Shown: in pieces, positions 1-8,586 of the stretch
Numbering within the stretch: position 1 is the stretch's first letter
Layout: each line of letters starts with the position of its first letter
DNA from: Rathayibacter sp. VKM Ac-2857
Lineage (GTDB): Bacteria > Actinomycetota > Actinomycetes > Actinomycetales > Microbacteriaceae
Reading direction: 5' to 3'
Length of the DNA: 64,000 nucleotides
Assembly (NCBI RefSeq): GCF_013205025.1
Contig: NZ_JABMLE010000003.1
Span: 434,001-498,000, forward strand
Program-made: the position numbers and the translations under genes
The notes under the pieces: generated by a model
Seen by the model: only the letters and a program-made list of their open reading frames with translations
Told to the model about the DNA's origin: nothing
The model's database searches: none

Positions 1-585
1 GTGGATGACGGTGAAGAGCACCTCGACCTCGGCGGCGCTGAGGGCGCTGGTCGGCTCGTCCATGATCAGGATCCGCGCGTCGACGGAGAGGGCGCGGGCG
101 ATCTCGATCAGCTGCTGCTGACCGAGCCGCAGGTCGGCGACGAGGGTCAGCGGATCGATGTCCTCGCCGAGCTCCTCCAGCACCGCTCGGGCCTGGCGCG
201 CCTCCTCGGCGTAGTCGACGCCGGAGGGGCCGGTGATCTCGCGGCCGAGGAAGATGTTGTCGCGCACCGAGAGGTTCGGGGCGAGGCTCAGCTCCTGGTG
301 GATGATCGAGACGCCGTGCTCGCGGGCGTCGACGGTGTCCTCGAAGGCGACCGCGGTGCCGTTCAGCACGATCTCGCCCGAGGTGGGCTGCTCGACGCCG
401 GACAGGATCTTCATCAGCGTCGACTTGCCGGCGCCGTTCTCGCCGAAGAGCGTGGTGACCTGCCCGCGGTGCACCGAGAAGCCGACGCCCTTGAGCGCGC
501 GGGTGGCGCCGTAGGTCTTGACCACGTCGACGGCCTCGAGGACGACCTCGCCGATGCCGGCGACCGGGGGCGCGGCGGTGCTCAC
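1..585 (-). CDS. Sugar ABC transporter ATP-binding protein (RbsA/XylG/MglA type), partial
   Basis: Cytoplasmic ATPase of a CUT2-type monosaccharide/polyol importer. The N-terminal ~195 residues are present; the rest lies beyond the window edge. Visible are Walker A GENGAGKST, the Q-loop region IIHQELSL, a signature-like LRLGQQQLIEIARAL and Walker B ILIMDEPTSAL, so the first ATPase domain is complete. CUT2 ATPases normally carry two such domains in about 500 aa. The GTG start at 585 overlaps the stop of the upstream DUF2291 gene (GTGA), so the two are translationally coupled. Substrate is inferred only from context: the divergent neighbours are dehydrogenase and kinase genes of sugar-alcohol breakdown. 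Family very sure, substrate uncertain. Confidence 0.93.
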   Translation of the reverse strand, partial: MSTAAPPVAGIGEVVLEAVDVVKTYGATRALKGVGFSVHRGQVTTLFGENGAGKSTLMKILSGVEQPTSGEIVLNGTAVAFEDTVDAREHGVSIIHQELSLAPNLSVRDNIFLGREITGPSGVDYAEEARQARAVLEELGEDIDPLTLVADLRLGQQQLIEIARALSVDARILIMDEPTSALSAAEVEVLFTVIH

Positions 586-1241
586 TGGACCACCAGCTCG
601 GACGGCGTGACGAGCCAGCCGGCCGGGTTGATCAGCTGGAACGCGCCGGTGACCTGGATCGTCTTCCCCTCGAGCGCGGTGGTGTCGACCGCGCCGAGCA
701 CGGTCGTCTTCAGCTGCTCGTTGAGGGCGCTCGCCGCGTCCTGGTAGTCGATCTGGTTGGTGAACTGGCCGAACTCGACGGTGCCGGTGGCGTCGCGGAG
801 GTCGGTGCCGTTGATCGCGGGGCCGGTCTGCACGCGGATCAGGACGTCGCCGGGGACACCCTCGACGGTCACGGGGTAGATGCCGTTCTGGCCGGCGCCG
901 ACCGTGCCGGTGAAGGTGGTGGAGAACTCGGGGCCGGTGCCGCCGGGGAGGCCGTACTCGGTCGCGGCGCCCGCGCTGTCGGCGGCGATCGCGGTGGCGA
1001 GGGTGGCGGCGTCGACCGCGCGGTCGGCGATGCCCTCCTGTATCACGGGGAAGTTCTCGGCGGCCCAGGACTCGGCCGAGAACTCGGCGGGTCCGGCGCC
1101 CAGGTCGGAGTCGGCGCCGACGACCTTGGTGCTGAACGCCATCGCGGCGAGGACGACCACGACGACCGCGGCGAGGATCAGGCGCTTCCGGGAGGCGCCG
1201 ATCGGGGGCCTGCTCGTGGTGGGAGGGAGTGCACGCGTCAT
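582..1241 (-). CDS. DUF2291 family membrane-anchored protein of a sugar ABC operon
   Basis: 219 aa. One N-terminal membrane helix (about residues 20-38) follows a short basic cytoplasmic stretch; the rest is extracytoplasmic. The tail, with FQLINPAGWLVTPSELVVQ at the very end, and the overall layout match DUF2291, a family commonly placed just before ribose-type ABC ATPase genes. Its molecular role is not established. It is first in its operon and overlaps the ATPase start by 4 nt. The 273-bp divergent promoter region behind it holds two related operator-like palindromes. No lipobox cysteine follows the helix, so it is probably a signal-anchored protein rather than a lipoprotein. Confidence 0.82.
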   Translation of the reverse strand: MTRALPPTTSRPPIGASRKRLILAAVVVVVLAAMAFSTKVVGADSDLGAGPAEFSAESWAAENFPVIQEGIADRAVDAATLATAIAADSAGAATEYGLPGGTGPEFSTTFTGTVGAGQNGIYPVTVEGVPGDVLIRVQTGPAINGTDLRDATGTVEFGQFTNQIDYQDAASALNEQLKTTVLGAVDTTALEGKTIQVTGAFQLINPAGWLVTPSELVVQ

Positions 1242-1348
1242 CGCGGTGTCCGTTCGCTGGTCGGGGAGTGCCGGTGGTGGTCGTGGCGACGGCGTCCCCC
1301 GGGGGCGGCTCCGTCGCTGCGGGAGGTGGGCGAACCGCCTCCGGAGAA

Positions 1349-1373
1349 GAAATTATGTTCAACACAGAATTTC
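1349..1373. promoter_or_regulatory. Operator-like imperfect palindrome, distal site
   Basis: GAAATTATGTTC at 1349-1360 faces an imperfect inverted copy ending in AATTTC at 1373 (9 of 12 arm positions pair). It matches GAAATTCTGTTC in the proximal palindrome (1427-1438) at 11 of 12 positions. It is AT-rich in a GC-rich background and lies between divergent operons. The binding regulator is not in the window. Confidence 0.6.
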
Positions 1374-1421
1374 CGCAAGGGCTGCGACGGAATTGGCGGC
1401 GGATCGGCCACGCCCCGCGGA

Positions 1422-1466
1422 GAACAGAAATTCTGTTCTTGACAAGTGTTCCGGACGGGGTAGGTT
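1422..1466 (+). promoter_or_regulatory. Promoter with adjoining 17-bp operator for the dehydrogenase-kinase operon
   Basis: GAACAGAA-A-TTCTGTTC (1422-1438) is a perfect palindrome with 8-bp arms. It directly abuts a -35 TTGACA (1439-1444), followed by a 16-nt spacer and -10 TAGGTT (1461-1466), 49 nt before the ATG at 1515. The abutting position suggests repression by steric blocking of the -35. Confidence 0.65.
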
Positions 1467-1514
1467 CGGGAAGGCCGCGACGAAGCGGCCCCGCGAACCC
1501 CTCGGAGGCTCCCC

Positions 1515-2690
1515 ATGACCATCACCACTCCTTCCCCGCAGACGGCCCCGCAGTCGCGGCAGTCCGGCGGCTCCGACGTGCCCGAGTCCATGCGCGCCGT
1601 CGTCGTGCACGGCCCGGAGGACTACCGCCTCGAGACCGTGCCCGTGCCGGTCCCCGCCGCCGGCGAGCTGCTGCTGCGCGTCGACGCGGTCGGTGTCTGC
1701 GCGAGCGACCTGAAGTGCTACCACGGCGCCGCCAAGTTCTGGGGCGACGAGAACCGCCCCGCCTGGGCCGAGCGCGACCGGATCGCGGGCCACGAGTTCG
1801 TCGGCACCGTCGTGGCCGGCGACGACGCGGCGCTCGCCAAGCGCGGCGTCGCGCTGGGCGACCGCATCGCCTGCGAGCAGATCGTGCCGTGCTGGGAGTG
1901 CCGCTACTGCCTGATGGGCGCGTACTGGATGTGCGGACCGCACGACATGTTCGGCTTCAAGGGCTTCGACGGCGCGATGGCCGAGTACGTGCTGGTCCCG
2001 ACCCGCGCGCTCACCCACCCCGTCAGCCGCGACCTCGCCCCGCAGGTCGCCGCGTTCAGCGAGCCGCTGTCCTGCGCCATGCACGCGGTCGAGCGCGGCA
2101 GCATCCAGTTCGACGACGTCGTCGTCATCGCGGGCGCCGGCCCGATCGGCCTCGGCGCGATCGCGGGCACCCGCCAGAAGAACCCGAAGATGGTCATCGC
2201 GCTCGACATGAGCGACGAGAAGCTCGCGCTCGCCACCAAGGCCGGCGCCGACCTGGTCATCAACATCACGAAGCAGGACGCGGTCGCCGTCGTCAAGGAG
2301 CTCACCGGCGGCTACGGCGCCGACGTCTACATCGAGGCCACCGGGCATCCGTCCGCGGTCTCGCAGGGCCTCAACATCCTGCGCAAGCTCGGCACCTACG
2401 TCGAGTACTCCGTCTTCGGCTCGAACGCGTCGGTCGACTGGTCGATCATCAGCGACGACAAGGAGCTCAACGTCCTCGGCGCCCACCTCGGCCCGAACTG
2501 CTGGCCCGCCGCGATCAAGCTGCTCGAGAGCGGGATCCTGCCGATGGACGAGATCTGCACGCACCAGTTCCCGCTCGAGCAGTTCCAGGAGGCGCTCGAC
2601 CTCGTCGCCGACAGCCAGGGCGGCTCGGTCAAGGTCTCGATCGTCCCGTCGCTGACCGAGGCGGTCGTCGCGGCCGACGCCCGGAGCTGA
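1515..2690 (+). CDS. Zinc-dependent alcohol dehydrogenase (sugar-alcohol/tetritol dehydrogenase-like)
   Basis: 391 aa medium-chain dehydrogenase, NAD(P)-dependent, cytoplasmic. Catalytic-zinc ligands C62 (GVCASDL) and H93-E94 (GHEF), and the structural-zinc quartet C126, C129, C132 and C140 are all present. The nucleotide-binding GAGPIGLGA lies near residue 210. The start is the ATG at 1515, preceded by CTCGGAGG. A fused dihydroxyacetone-type kinase and an RpiB isomerase follow. This dehydrogenase-DhaKL-RpiB set is the logic of mycobacterial tetritol catabolism (tetritol to erythrulose, phosphorylation, isomerisation to erythrose-4-phosphate), so an erythritol or threitol dehydrogenase is the best inference. 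Another polyol remains possible. Confidence 0.85.
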   Translation: MTITTPSPQTAPQSRQSGGSDVPESMRAVVVHGPEDYRLETVPVPVPAAGELLLRVDAVGVCASDLKCYHGAAKFWGDENRPAWAERDRIAGHEFVGTVVAGDDAALAKRGVALGDRIACEQIVPCWECRYCLMGAYWMCGPHDMFGFKGFDGAMAEYVLVPTRALTHPVSRDLAPQVAAFSEPLSCAMHAVERGSIQFDDVVVIAGAGPIGLGAIAGTRQKNPKMVIALDMSDEKLALATKAGADLVINITKQDAVAVVKELTGGYGADVYIEATGHPSAVSQGLNILRKLGTYVEYSVFGSNASVDWSIISDDKELNVLGAHLGPNCWPAAIKLLESGILPMDEICTHQFPLEQFQEALDLVADSQGGSVKVSIVPSLTEAVVAADARS

Positions 2691-2694
2691 CGGC

Positions 2695-4479
2695 ATGACG
2701 ACGATCTACGACGACCCCGACGAGTTCGCCGAGGACCAGCTCGCCGGCTTCCTCTCCCTCTACGCGGACCGCCTGCGCGGCGTGCCCGGCGGAGTGGTCG
2801 CGCACCGCACCGCGGGCGCCGAGCCGCAGGTGGCGGTCGTCATCGGCGGCGGCTCCGGGCACTACCCGGCGTTCAGCGGCACGGTCGGGCCGGGCCTCGC
2901 GACCGGGGCCGTGGTGGGCAACATCTTCACCTCGCCCTCGGCGGCGCAGGCGTACTCGGTGGCGAAGGCGGCCGATCAGGGTCGCGGAGTGGTGTTCAGC
3001 TTCGGCAACTACGCCGGCGACACGATGAACTTCGGCATCGCGGCCGAGCGGCTGCGCAAGGAGGGGATCGACACCCGGATCGTCGTCGTCACGGACGACA
3101 TCGCCTCGGCGGAGGAGATCGGGAAGCGCCGCGGGATCGCGGGCGACTTCCCGGTGTTCAAGGCGATGGGAGCGGCCGCGGCCGAGGGGCTGTCCCTCGA
3201 CGAGGTCGAGCGGGTCGGGAACGCGAGCAACGCGGCGACCCGCACGCTCGGCGTCGCGTTCTCGGGCTGCACGATGCCCGGTGCCGCCGAGCCGCTGTTC
3301 AGCGTGCCCGAGGGGCACCTGGGTCTCGGGCTCGGGATCCACGGCGAGCCCGGCATCCAGGACATCGAGCTGCTGCGCGCGGCGGAGCTGGCCGACCTGT
3401 TCGTCGACCGGCTGCTGGCGGACCTCCCCGAGGGTGCCGGGGCGGAGGGCGGCACGACGCGCGTCGCCCCGATCCTCAACGGGCTCGGCACCACGAAGTA
3501 CGAGGAGCTCTTCCTGCTCTGGCGCCACGTCGCGCGCCGGCTGGAGGAGGCAGGTCTGCGGACCGTCGAGCCCGAGGTCGGCGAGCTGGTCACCAGCCTC
3601 GACATGGGCGGCGTCTCGCTGACGCTGCAGTGGCTCGACGACGAGCTCGAGCGCTACTGGCGGGCCGACGCCTACACGCCGGCCTACCGCCGGGTCGCGG
3701 CGCCGGTGGCGGCGCTGCTGGCGCCCTCGGGCGAGGACGCGGCGGCGGGCGAGGAGGAGTCCGCTCCTTCCGCCACCGATGCGGCCGTGGCGCTCGGCGA
3801 GATCGTGCGCGCGGCCCTCGCCCGGATGCACGAGCTGCTGCAGCGCGAGGAGGAGACCCTCGGGCGGATCGACGCGGTCGCGGGCGACGGCGACCACGGC
3901 CGCGGGATGCTCAAGGGCATCGGCGCGGCGACCCGGCGCCTCGACCGGATCGAGGAGCGCGCGGGCGGCGCCTGGCTGCTGTCCCGCGCGGGGCAGTCCT
4001 GGGCGGAGCAGGCCGGCGGCACCTCCGGGGTGCTCTGGGGCGCGGCGCTCGAGGCGCTCGGCGCATCGCTCACCGACGGGCGAGAGGAGTACCGGGCGGC
4101 GGACGTCGTGGCCGGCGTCGACGCCTTCGCGGAGTCGATCGTCGATCTCGGGCGCGCGAGCGAGGGCGACAAGACGATGCTCGACGCGCTGGTGCCGTTC
4201 GCGCGCGTGCTGCGCGAGCGGGTGGCGGGCGGCTCGTCGCTCGTCGAGGCGTGGCGGGAGGCGGCGGGCGTCGCCGTCGAGTGCGCCGCGGCGACCGCGG
4301 ACCTGCGGCCGAAGGTCGGCCGCGCACGCCCCCTGGCCGAGAAGAGCCTGGGCACACCGGACGCGGGCGCGACGTCGATGGGGATGATCCTGACCGCGGT
4401 CGGCGACGTCCTCGCGGAGCGCGCCGGTGCGGGGGCCACCACAGAAGCGCACGCCACCATAGAAGGAGGAGCAGCATGA
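2695..4479 (+). CDS. Fused DhaK-DhaL kinase, probable erythrulose/dihydroxyacetone kinase
   Basis: 594 aa ATP-dependent kinase of the single-chain DhaKL type. The DhaK half (about 1-335) carries H216 in GIHGEPG, the histidine that binds the keto substrate covalently. The DhaL half (about 360-560) carries GDGDHGRG (D398, D400, H401), the Mg-ADP binding motif. Because both halves are fused, no PTS partner is needed. The start ATG lies 4 nt after the dehydrogenase stop, with GGAG upstream, and the stop overlaps the RpiB start (ATGA). Neighbours suggest phosphorylation of D- or L-erythrulose made by the dehydrogenase. Dihydroxyacetone itself cannot be excluded from sequence. Confidence 0.88.
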   Translation: MTTIYDDPDEFAEDQLAGFLSLYADRLRGVPGGVVAHRTAGAEPQVAVVIGGGSGHYPAFSGTVGPGLATGAVVGNIFTSPSAAQAYSVAKAADQGRGVVFSFGNYAGDTMNFGIAAERLRKEGIDTRIVVVTDDIASAEEIGKRRGIAGDFPVFKAMGAAAAEGLSLDEVERVGNASNAATRTLGVAFSGCTMPGAAEPLFSVPEGHLGLGLGIHGEPGIQDIELLRAAELADLFVDRLLADLPEGAGAEGGTTRVAPILNGLGTTKYEELFLLWRHVARRLEEAGLRTVEPEVGELVTSLDMGGVSLTLQWLDDELERYWRADAYTPAYRRVAAPVAALLAPSGEDAAAGEEESAPSATDAAVALGEIVRAALARMHELLQREEETLGRIDAVAGDGDHGRGMLKGIGAATRRLDRIEERAGGAWLLSRAGQSWAEQAGGTSGVLWGAALEALGASLTDGREEYRAADVVAGVDAFAESIVDLGRASEGDKTMLDALVPFARVLRERVAGGSSLVEAWREAAGVAVECAAATADLRPKVGRARPLAEKSLGTPDAGATSMGMILTAVGDVLAERAGAGATTEAHATIEGGAA

Positions 4480-4964
4480 CCACCACCTATCGGGTCGTCG
4501 TCGGATCGGACGACGCGGGCTACGACTACAAGGAGGCGCTGAAGTCCGACCTGATGAAGGACGACCGCGTCTCGCTGGTGACCGACGTCGGCGTCGACTC
4601 CGAGAGTCACACCGACTATCCGGACATCGCGGTCACGGCCGCGCGGATGATCGCCGACGGGTCCGCGGACCGCGCGATCCTGGTCTGCGGCACGGGCCTG
4701 GGCGTCGCGATCGCGGCGAACAAGGTGCCGGGGGTGCGCGCGGTAACGGCGCACGACTCCTACTCGGTGGAGCGGTCGGTGCTGTCGAACAACGCGCAGG
4801 TCCTCTGCCTGGGGCAGCGCGTGGTCGGGCTGGAGGTGGCGCGGCGGATGGCGCGGGAGTGGCTCGGCTACGAGTTCGATCCGTCGAGTGCGTCGGCGGG
4901 CAAGGTCGCGGCGATCTGCGGGTACGACGGGAGCGCGCCGAAGGGCGTGGACGCTCAGGCTTAG
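4476..4964 (+). CDS. RpiB/LacAB family sugar-phosphate isomerase
   Basis: 162 aa. Aldose-ketose isomerase fold with the CGTGLG motif (C71 is the general base position) followed by [10 protein letters not shown], and an N-terminal [11 protein letters not shown]. Canonical ribose-5-phosphate isomerase B has H in GSDHAG; here it is D, a change fitting the erythrulose-phosphate subgroup rather than a housekeeping RpiB. The start follows AGGAGG (4464-4469) and overlaps the kinase stop. The stop TAG (4962-4964) shares bases with the convergent FGGY kinase stop, so nothing separates the two transcription units. Predicted step: erythrulose-4-phosphate to erythrose-4-phosphate (inference). Confidence 0.88.
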   Translation: MTTTYRVVVGSDDAGYDYKEALKSDLMKDDRVSLVTDVGVDSESHTDYPDIAVTAARMIADGSADRAILVCGTGLGVAIAANKVPGVRAVTAHDSYSVERSVLSNNAQVLCLGQRVVGLEVARRMAREWLGYEFDPSSASAGKVAAICGYDGSAPKGVDAQA

Positions 4965-6445
4965 CGGTCGGTTCCGCGGCTCCGCTGCGCCAGGCGGTGC
5001 ACGGTGGCGCGGGTCTCGGGGTAGAGCCGGCGGAAGTCGGCGTACAGCTCGTCGTAGAGCGCGGCGACGGCCGGGTCGGGCACGAGGGTCGTCGCCGCGG
5101 GGTTCCACTCCTCGATGTCGACCTCGGTGACCAGGCCCGCCGCGAGCACGGCCGAGCCGTACGCCGCGCCGACCGAGACCGTCGGGATCACCTGCTCCAG
5201 GCCGCAGACGTCGCTGACGATCTGCGGCCAGAGCTCGGCGGCGACCCCGCCGCCCGCGCCGACCAGCGCCTCGACCCGCACGCCGTGCTCGCGGAGCACC
5301 TCGAGGTGGTGCCGGACGGCGAAGGCCGTCGCCTCGAGGACCGCGCGGTAGAGGTCGCCGCGGGTGGAGCCGACGCCGAGCCCGGCGATCACGCCGCGGG
5401 CGTCGGAGTCGGCGAACGGCGAGCGCTCGCCGGCGAAGTAGGGCAGCACGAGCAGTCCTCCGGCGCCCGGTCCGGACCGCGCGGCCTCGTCGAGCAGCTC
5501 GGTCCAGGTGGCGCCGGTCAGCCGGCGCAGCCAGTCGGTCACGGCGCCCGAGGTGGCCATGCCGCCGGCCGCGGTCGGCTCGCCCGGGGCGGCGCCGACG
5601 GTCGTCCACATCCCGCCGAGCGGGGTCGGGGCGGCCATCGGCGCGACCAGGAACATGGTCGTGCCGTACTGGAGGAACACCCGGCCGGGTCGGCGGCGCC
5701 CGGCGCTGAGGCTCTCGGCCCAGGCGTCGATGGTGCCGAAGACCACCGGCACGCCGGCCGGCAGCCCGGTCGCGGCGGCGGCCTCGGGAGTGATGCGGCC
5801 GGCGGTCTCGCCGGGCCAGCCGAGGCGGGGGAGCGCGAGGCCGGGGGCGAGGAGGGCGGCCCACTCGTCGATCCACTCCTCGCGGGCGACGTCGTAGAGC
5901 GGGGTGCACTGGCTGGCGGAGTGGTGGTCGAGCACGTACTCGCCGGTGAGCAGCTCGACGATCCGCGAGGAGGGCATGGTGAAGCGGACGGCGCGGCGCC
6001 AGAGCTCCGGCTCGTGGCGGGCGACCCAGGCGAGCTTGACGCCCGCGGCCTGCGCCGAGAGCCCGGAGCCGGTGCGGGCGCGCATCGCCTCCTCGCCGCC
6101 GAGCAGCGCGGTCACCTCGTCGAGCATGCCGACGCTGCGGGTGTCGACGCCGTAGAGGATCGCGGGGCGGAGCTCGTCGCCGGCCGCGTCGGTGAGGAGC
6201 ACGCACGGGCCCATGCCGCTGACGCCGACCGCGACGACGACCCCGTGCGGCGCGGCGGCGATGAGCTCGGCGGCGAGGCTGCGGAACTCGGACCACCAGA
6301 CGCCCGAGTCCATCTCGACCCAGCCCTGCCGCGGCCGGTCGACGACGTGCGCGCGGGCCGCCTCGGCGACCACCCGGCCGTCGAGGCCGACGAGGATCGC
6401 CTTCGTGCTGGACGTGCCGACGTCGACTCCGAGAACAACGTCCAC
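4961..6445 (-). CDS. FGGY-family carbohydrate kinase
   Basis: 494 aa. The N-terminal actin-like domain starts [18 protein letters not shown] (phosphate-1 loop). The C-terminal domain has [18 protein letters not shown] and the adenosine loop [18 protein letters not shown]. Length and motifs match xylulokinase/gluconokinase-like FGGY enzymes, which phosphorylate pentuloses, polyols or erythritol. GTG start at 6445 with AGGAGGA eight nt upstream. It lies convergent to the isomerase and its TAA overlaps that gene's TAG. It may serve the same sugar-alcohol pathway as an alternative entry kinase, but its substrate cannot be read from sequence. Confidence 0.88.
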   Translation of the reverse strand: MDVVLGVDVGTSSTKAILVGLDGRVVAEAARAHVVDRPRQGWVEMDSGVWWSEFRSLAAELIAAAPHGVVVAVGVSGMGPCVLLTDAAGDELRPAILYGVDTRSVGMLDEVTALLGGEEAMRARTGSGLSAQAAGVKLAWVARHEPELWRRAVRFTMPSSRIVELLTGEYVLDHHSASQCTPLYDVAREEWIDEWAALLAPGLALPRLGWPGETAGRITPEAAAATGLPAGVPVVFGTIDAWAESLSAGRRRPGRVFLQYGTTMFLVAPMAAPTPLGGMWTTVGAAPGEPTAAGGMATSGAVTDWLRRLTGATWTELLDEAARSGPGAGGLLVLPYFAGERSPFADSDARGVIAGLGVGSTRGDLYRAVLEATAFAVRHHLEVLREHGVRVEALVGAGGGVAAELWPQIVSDVCGLEQVIPTVSVGAAYGSAVLAAGLVTEVDIEEWNPAATTLVPDPAVAALYDELYADFRRLYPETRATVHRLAQRSRGTDR

Positions 6446-6560
6446 GTCTCGTCCTCCTGCTGGGCTGCACCGACCACCGACGCCTCGAGCTTAGGGCGGC
6501 CGCCTGCGGCCCCCGGCGGGCGGGGTCGCAGGCGGTTCGGCGAGCGGGCCTGGGGCCCCG

Positions 6561-6638
6561 CATGCTGATCGAGCAACCGGAGGTGGCCGCCCCATGCTGG
6601 TCGAGCAGTCCGCTGCGCGGCCTACTCGATCAGCATGG
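6561..6638. repeat. Intergenic inverted repeat, CATGCTGATCGAG family
   Basis: CATGCTGATCGAG (6561-6573) and CTCGATCAGCATG (6625-6637) are perfect 13-bp inverted arms, with a third near-copy CATGCTGGTCGAG at 6593-6605. The same core recurs at 21141-21259 in another gene gap. It looks like a REP-type interspersed element. Confidence 0.7.
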
Positions 6639-6652
6639 ACCTGGAGTGCGCC

Positions 6653-6724
6653 GCCGAGGCGTCCTCGAACGGTCGAGGCGTCCCGCTGCTCCTGGACGTC
6701 TCGACCGTTCGAGGACGCCTCGGC
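6653..6724. repeat. Long perfect hairpin
   Basis: 25-bp perfectly complementary arms (6653-6677 and 6700-6724) continue inward for five more pairs after one G-T wobble, leaving a 10-nt loop. No U tract follows on either strand. It lies 13 nt past the RidA stop codon, so it could end RidA transcription, but its length exceeds normal terminators and it may be a mobile REP-like unit. Confidence 0.6.
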
Positions 6725-6736
6725 CGGAGGCGGGCG

Positions 6737-7264
6737 TCAGCGGGGCCGGCACTCCAGGCTGAGCCAGAGCTCGAAGCAGGCGCTGCGGGAGAGGGCGGTG
6801 GCGCCGATGGAGGCGCGGCCCATGCGGCCGGCGTCGGGGCCGAAGACGTCGAGGAGGAGGTCGCTCGCGGCGTTCGAGACCTCGTTGAGGCGCTCGAAGC
6901 CGGGCGGGCAGAGCACGAAGCAGAGGCCGCGCGAGAGGGCGACGACCTCGTCGAGCGAGCCGAGGGCCGCGCGGATCATGCCGAGCGCGTTGACGGCGGT
7001 GTAGCGGGCCGCCTCCCGTGCCTGCTCGAGGGTGATGTCGACGCCGACCGCGCCGGGGTGCAGCAGGGCGCCGTCGCGGGACTCGGGGGTGATGCCGCTG
7101 AGTTCGAGCAGGTCGCCGGTGCGGTGGAACGCCCGCAGGGTGCTGCCGCCGTAGCGGCCGCCGTAGGGCGGGTCGAGGTAGTCGGGGATCGCGAGGCCGA
7201 GCTCGCGGGAGCGCTGCTCGGGGGAGTGCTGCTCGGCGGAGTGCTCAACGGCGGGGTGGCTCAT
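6737..7264 (-). CDS. RidA family protein (YjgF/YER057c/UK114, subgroup 1)
   Basis: 175 aa. Rid proteins hydrolyse reactive enamine/imine intermediates made by PLP enzymes and amine oxidases. The segment LLELSGITPESRDG followed by GVDITLEQAREAARYTAVNALGMIRAALGSLDEVV is the conserved core of the longer RidA subgroup. The catalytic arginine of classical RidA is not obvious in this subgroup. It is divergent from an operon holding an aminotransferase and two amine oxidases, enzymes that release imines, so shared function is a natural inference. ATG at 7264. An inverted repeat (7292-7324) sits in the shared promoter. Confidence 0.85.
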   Translation of the reverse strand: MSHPAVEHSAEQHSPEQRSRELGLAIPDYLDPPYGGRYGGSTLRAFHRTGDLLELSGITPESRDGALLHPGAVGVDITLEQAREAARYTAVNALGMIRAALGSLDEVVALSRGLCFVLCPPGFERLNEVSNAASDLLLDVFGPDAGRMGRASIGATALSRSACFELWLSLECRPR

Positions 7265-7291
7265 GCCGCCAGCGTATCCGGCGGTAGCCAG

Positions 7292-7324
7292 AATGGATAC
7301 AACCTGCGTACGATGGGATCCATT
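7292..7324. promoter_or_regulatory. Inverted repeat between divergent ridA-like and aminotransferase genes
   Basis: AATGGAT (7292-7298) and ATCCATT (7318-7324) form 7-bp perfect arms 19 nt apart. A -10-like TACGAT (7309-7314) lies between them, oriented toward the aminotransferase. This is a candidate operator for a regulator not found nearby. Confidence 0.45.
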
Positions 7325-7365
7325 AAGGGGTCGGCGGTACGGCGACCGCGAGAAGGGACCTGCAG

Positions 7366-8586
7366 ATGACGATCGGCCTCACCGGTGGCGCCCCCGCCCG
7401 GACGTCCATCGATGTGGCCGCCGAGCGCGCTCGCACGGCCGGAACCGCCGGCCGGCACTACTTCAACGCGGCCGGCGCGGGCCTGATGAGCGACTCCGTC
7501 CTCGAGACCGTCATCGCGCACCTCCGACTCGAGCAGCGGATCGGCGGCTACGAGGCCGCGAACGCCGTCGTCGAGCGGGTCGACGCCGCCTACGCCACCG
7601 CCGCCGCGCTGCTCGGCGCCGACGCCGACGAGATCGCCTTCTTCGACAGCGCGACCAGCGGCCTCCGCGCGATCTTCGACGCCCTCCGCCTCGGCCCCGG
7701 CGACACCGTGCTCGCCCCGCGCTCGAGCTACGTCAGCCAGGCGCTGCGGCTGCTCGCGCTCGAGCGCTACGACGGCGTCCGGCTGACCCTCCTTCCCAAC
7801 GACTCCAGCGGCGGCCTCGACGTCGAGGCGCTCGAGAGCGCCCTCGCCACCGCGAGCGGCCGCACCGTGATCAGCGCCGTGCACGTCCCCACCTCCTCCG
7901 GACTCGTCGAGCCGGTCGCCGCGATCGGCGCGCTGGCCCGCCGCTACGGCGCGATCACGGTGCTCGACGCGACCCAGTCGGTCGGGCAGCTCGACATCGA
8001 CGTGCGCGCGATCGGCTGCGACGCCCTCGTCACGACCGGGCGCAAGTTCCTCCGCGGGCCGCGCGGGACCGGGCTGGTCTACCTCCGCCGCGGCCTGCTC
8101 GACGGCATCGGGGCCTGGGCGCCCGACGTGCGAGGCTCGCTGTGGACGAGCGAGCAGGAGTGGACGATGGACGGAACGGCGCGAGCCCTCGAGACCTGGG
8201 AGTCGTCGGTGGCCCTCCGGCTCGGACTCGGCGAGGCCCTGCGCGAGGCGCACGAGCGCGGCACGGCGGCGACCGAGGCGCACCTGGTGGCGCTCGGCGC
8301 CCGGCTGCGCACCGAGCTGTCCGCGATCGACGGCGTCACCGTGGCGGATCCGCCCGCGTCGCCCTCCGGGATCGTCACGTTCACCGTCGACGGCGTCCCC
8401 GGCAAGACCGTCTCGGCACGGCTGCGCGAGGCGGCCGTCGACTCGCTCGCGGTGCCCGCCTCGCACGCGCAGTGGGACCTCGGTGCGCGCGGCCTCGCCA
8501 GCGTCGTCCGGGTGTCGCCGCACGTGTACACGGACGAGTCGGACGTCGAGGCGCTGCTGACGGCGGTCGCCGGAGTGACCTCGTGA
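7366..8586 (+). CDS. Class-V PLP-dependent aminotransferase
   Basis: 406 aa, cysteine-desulfurase-like fold type I. K227 in TTGRKFLRGPRGTG is the PLP Schiff-base lysine and D201 in LDATQSVGQ the pyridine-nitrogen aspartate. No active-site cysteine loop of the NifS kind is seen, so transamination or lyase chemistry is likelier than desulfuration. It is the first gene of a five-gene run and its stop overlaps the next start (GTGA 8583-8586). The context of flavin and copper amine oxidases suggests handling of an amino acid or amine side chain. The exact substrate is unknown. Confidence 0.85.
   Translation: MTIGLTGGAPARTSIDVAAERARTAGTAGRHYFNAAGAGLMSDSVLETVIAHLRLEQRIGGYEAANAVVERVDAAYATAAALLGADADEIAFFDSATSGLRAIFDALRLGPGDTVLAPRSSYVSQALRLLALERYDGVRLTLLPNDSSGGLDVEALESALATASGRTVISAVHVPTSSGLVEPVAAIGALARRYGAITVLDATQSVGQLDIDVRAIGCDALVTTGRKFLRGPRGTGLVYLRRGLLDGIGAWAPDVRGSLWTSEQEWTMDGTARALETWESSVALRLGLGEALREAHERGTAATEAHLVALGARLRTELSAIDGVTVADPPASPSGIVTFTVDGVPGKTVSARLREAAVDSLAVPASHAQWDLGARGLASVVRVSPHVYTDESDVEALLTAVAGVTS

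Noticed and set aside
1351-1370. AATTATGTTCAACA as a third dif-like arm
   Set aside because: It resembles an XerD arm but is better explained by its match to the adjacent 17-bp operator, and no XerC arm lies at the right distance.
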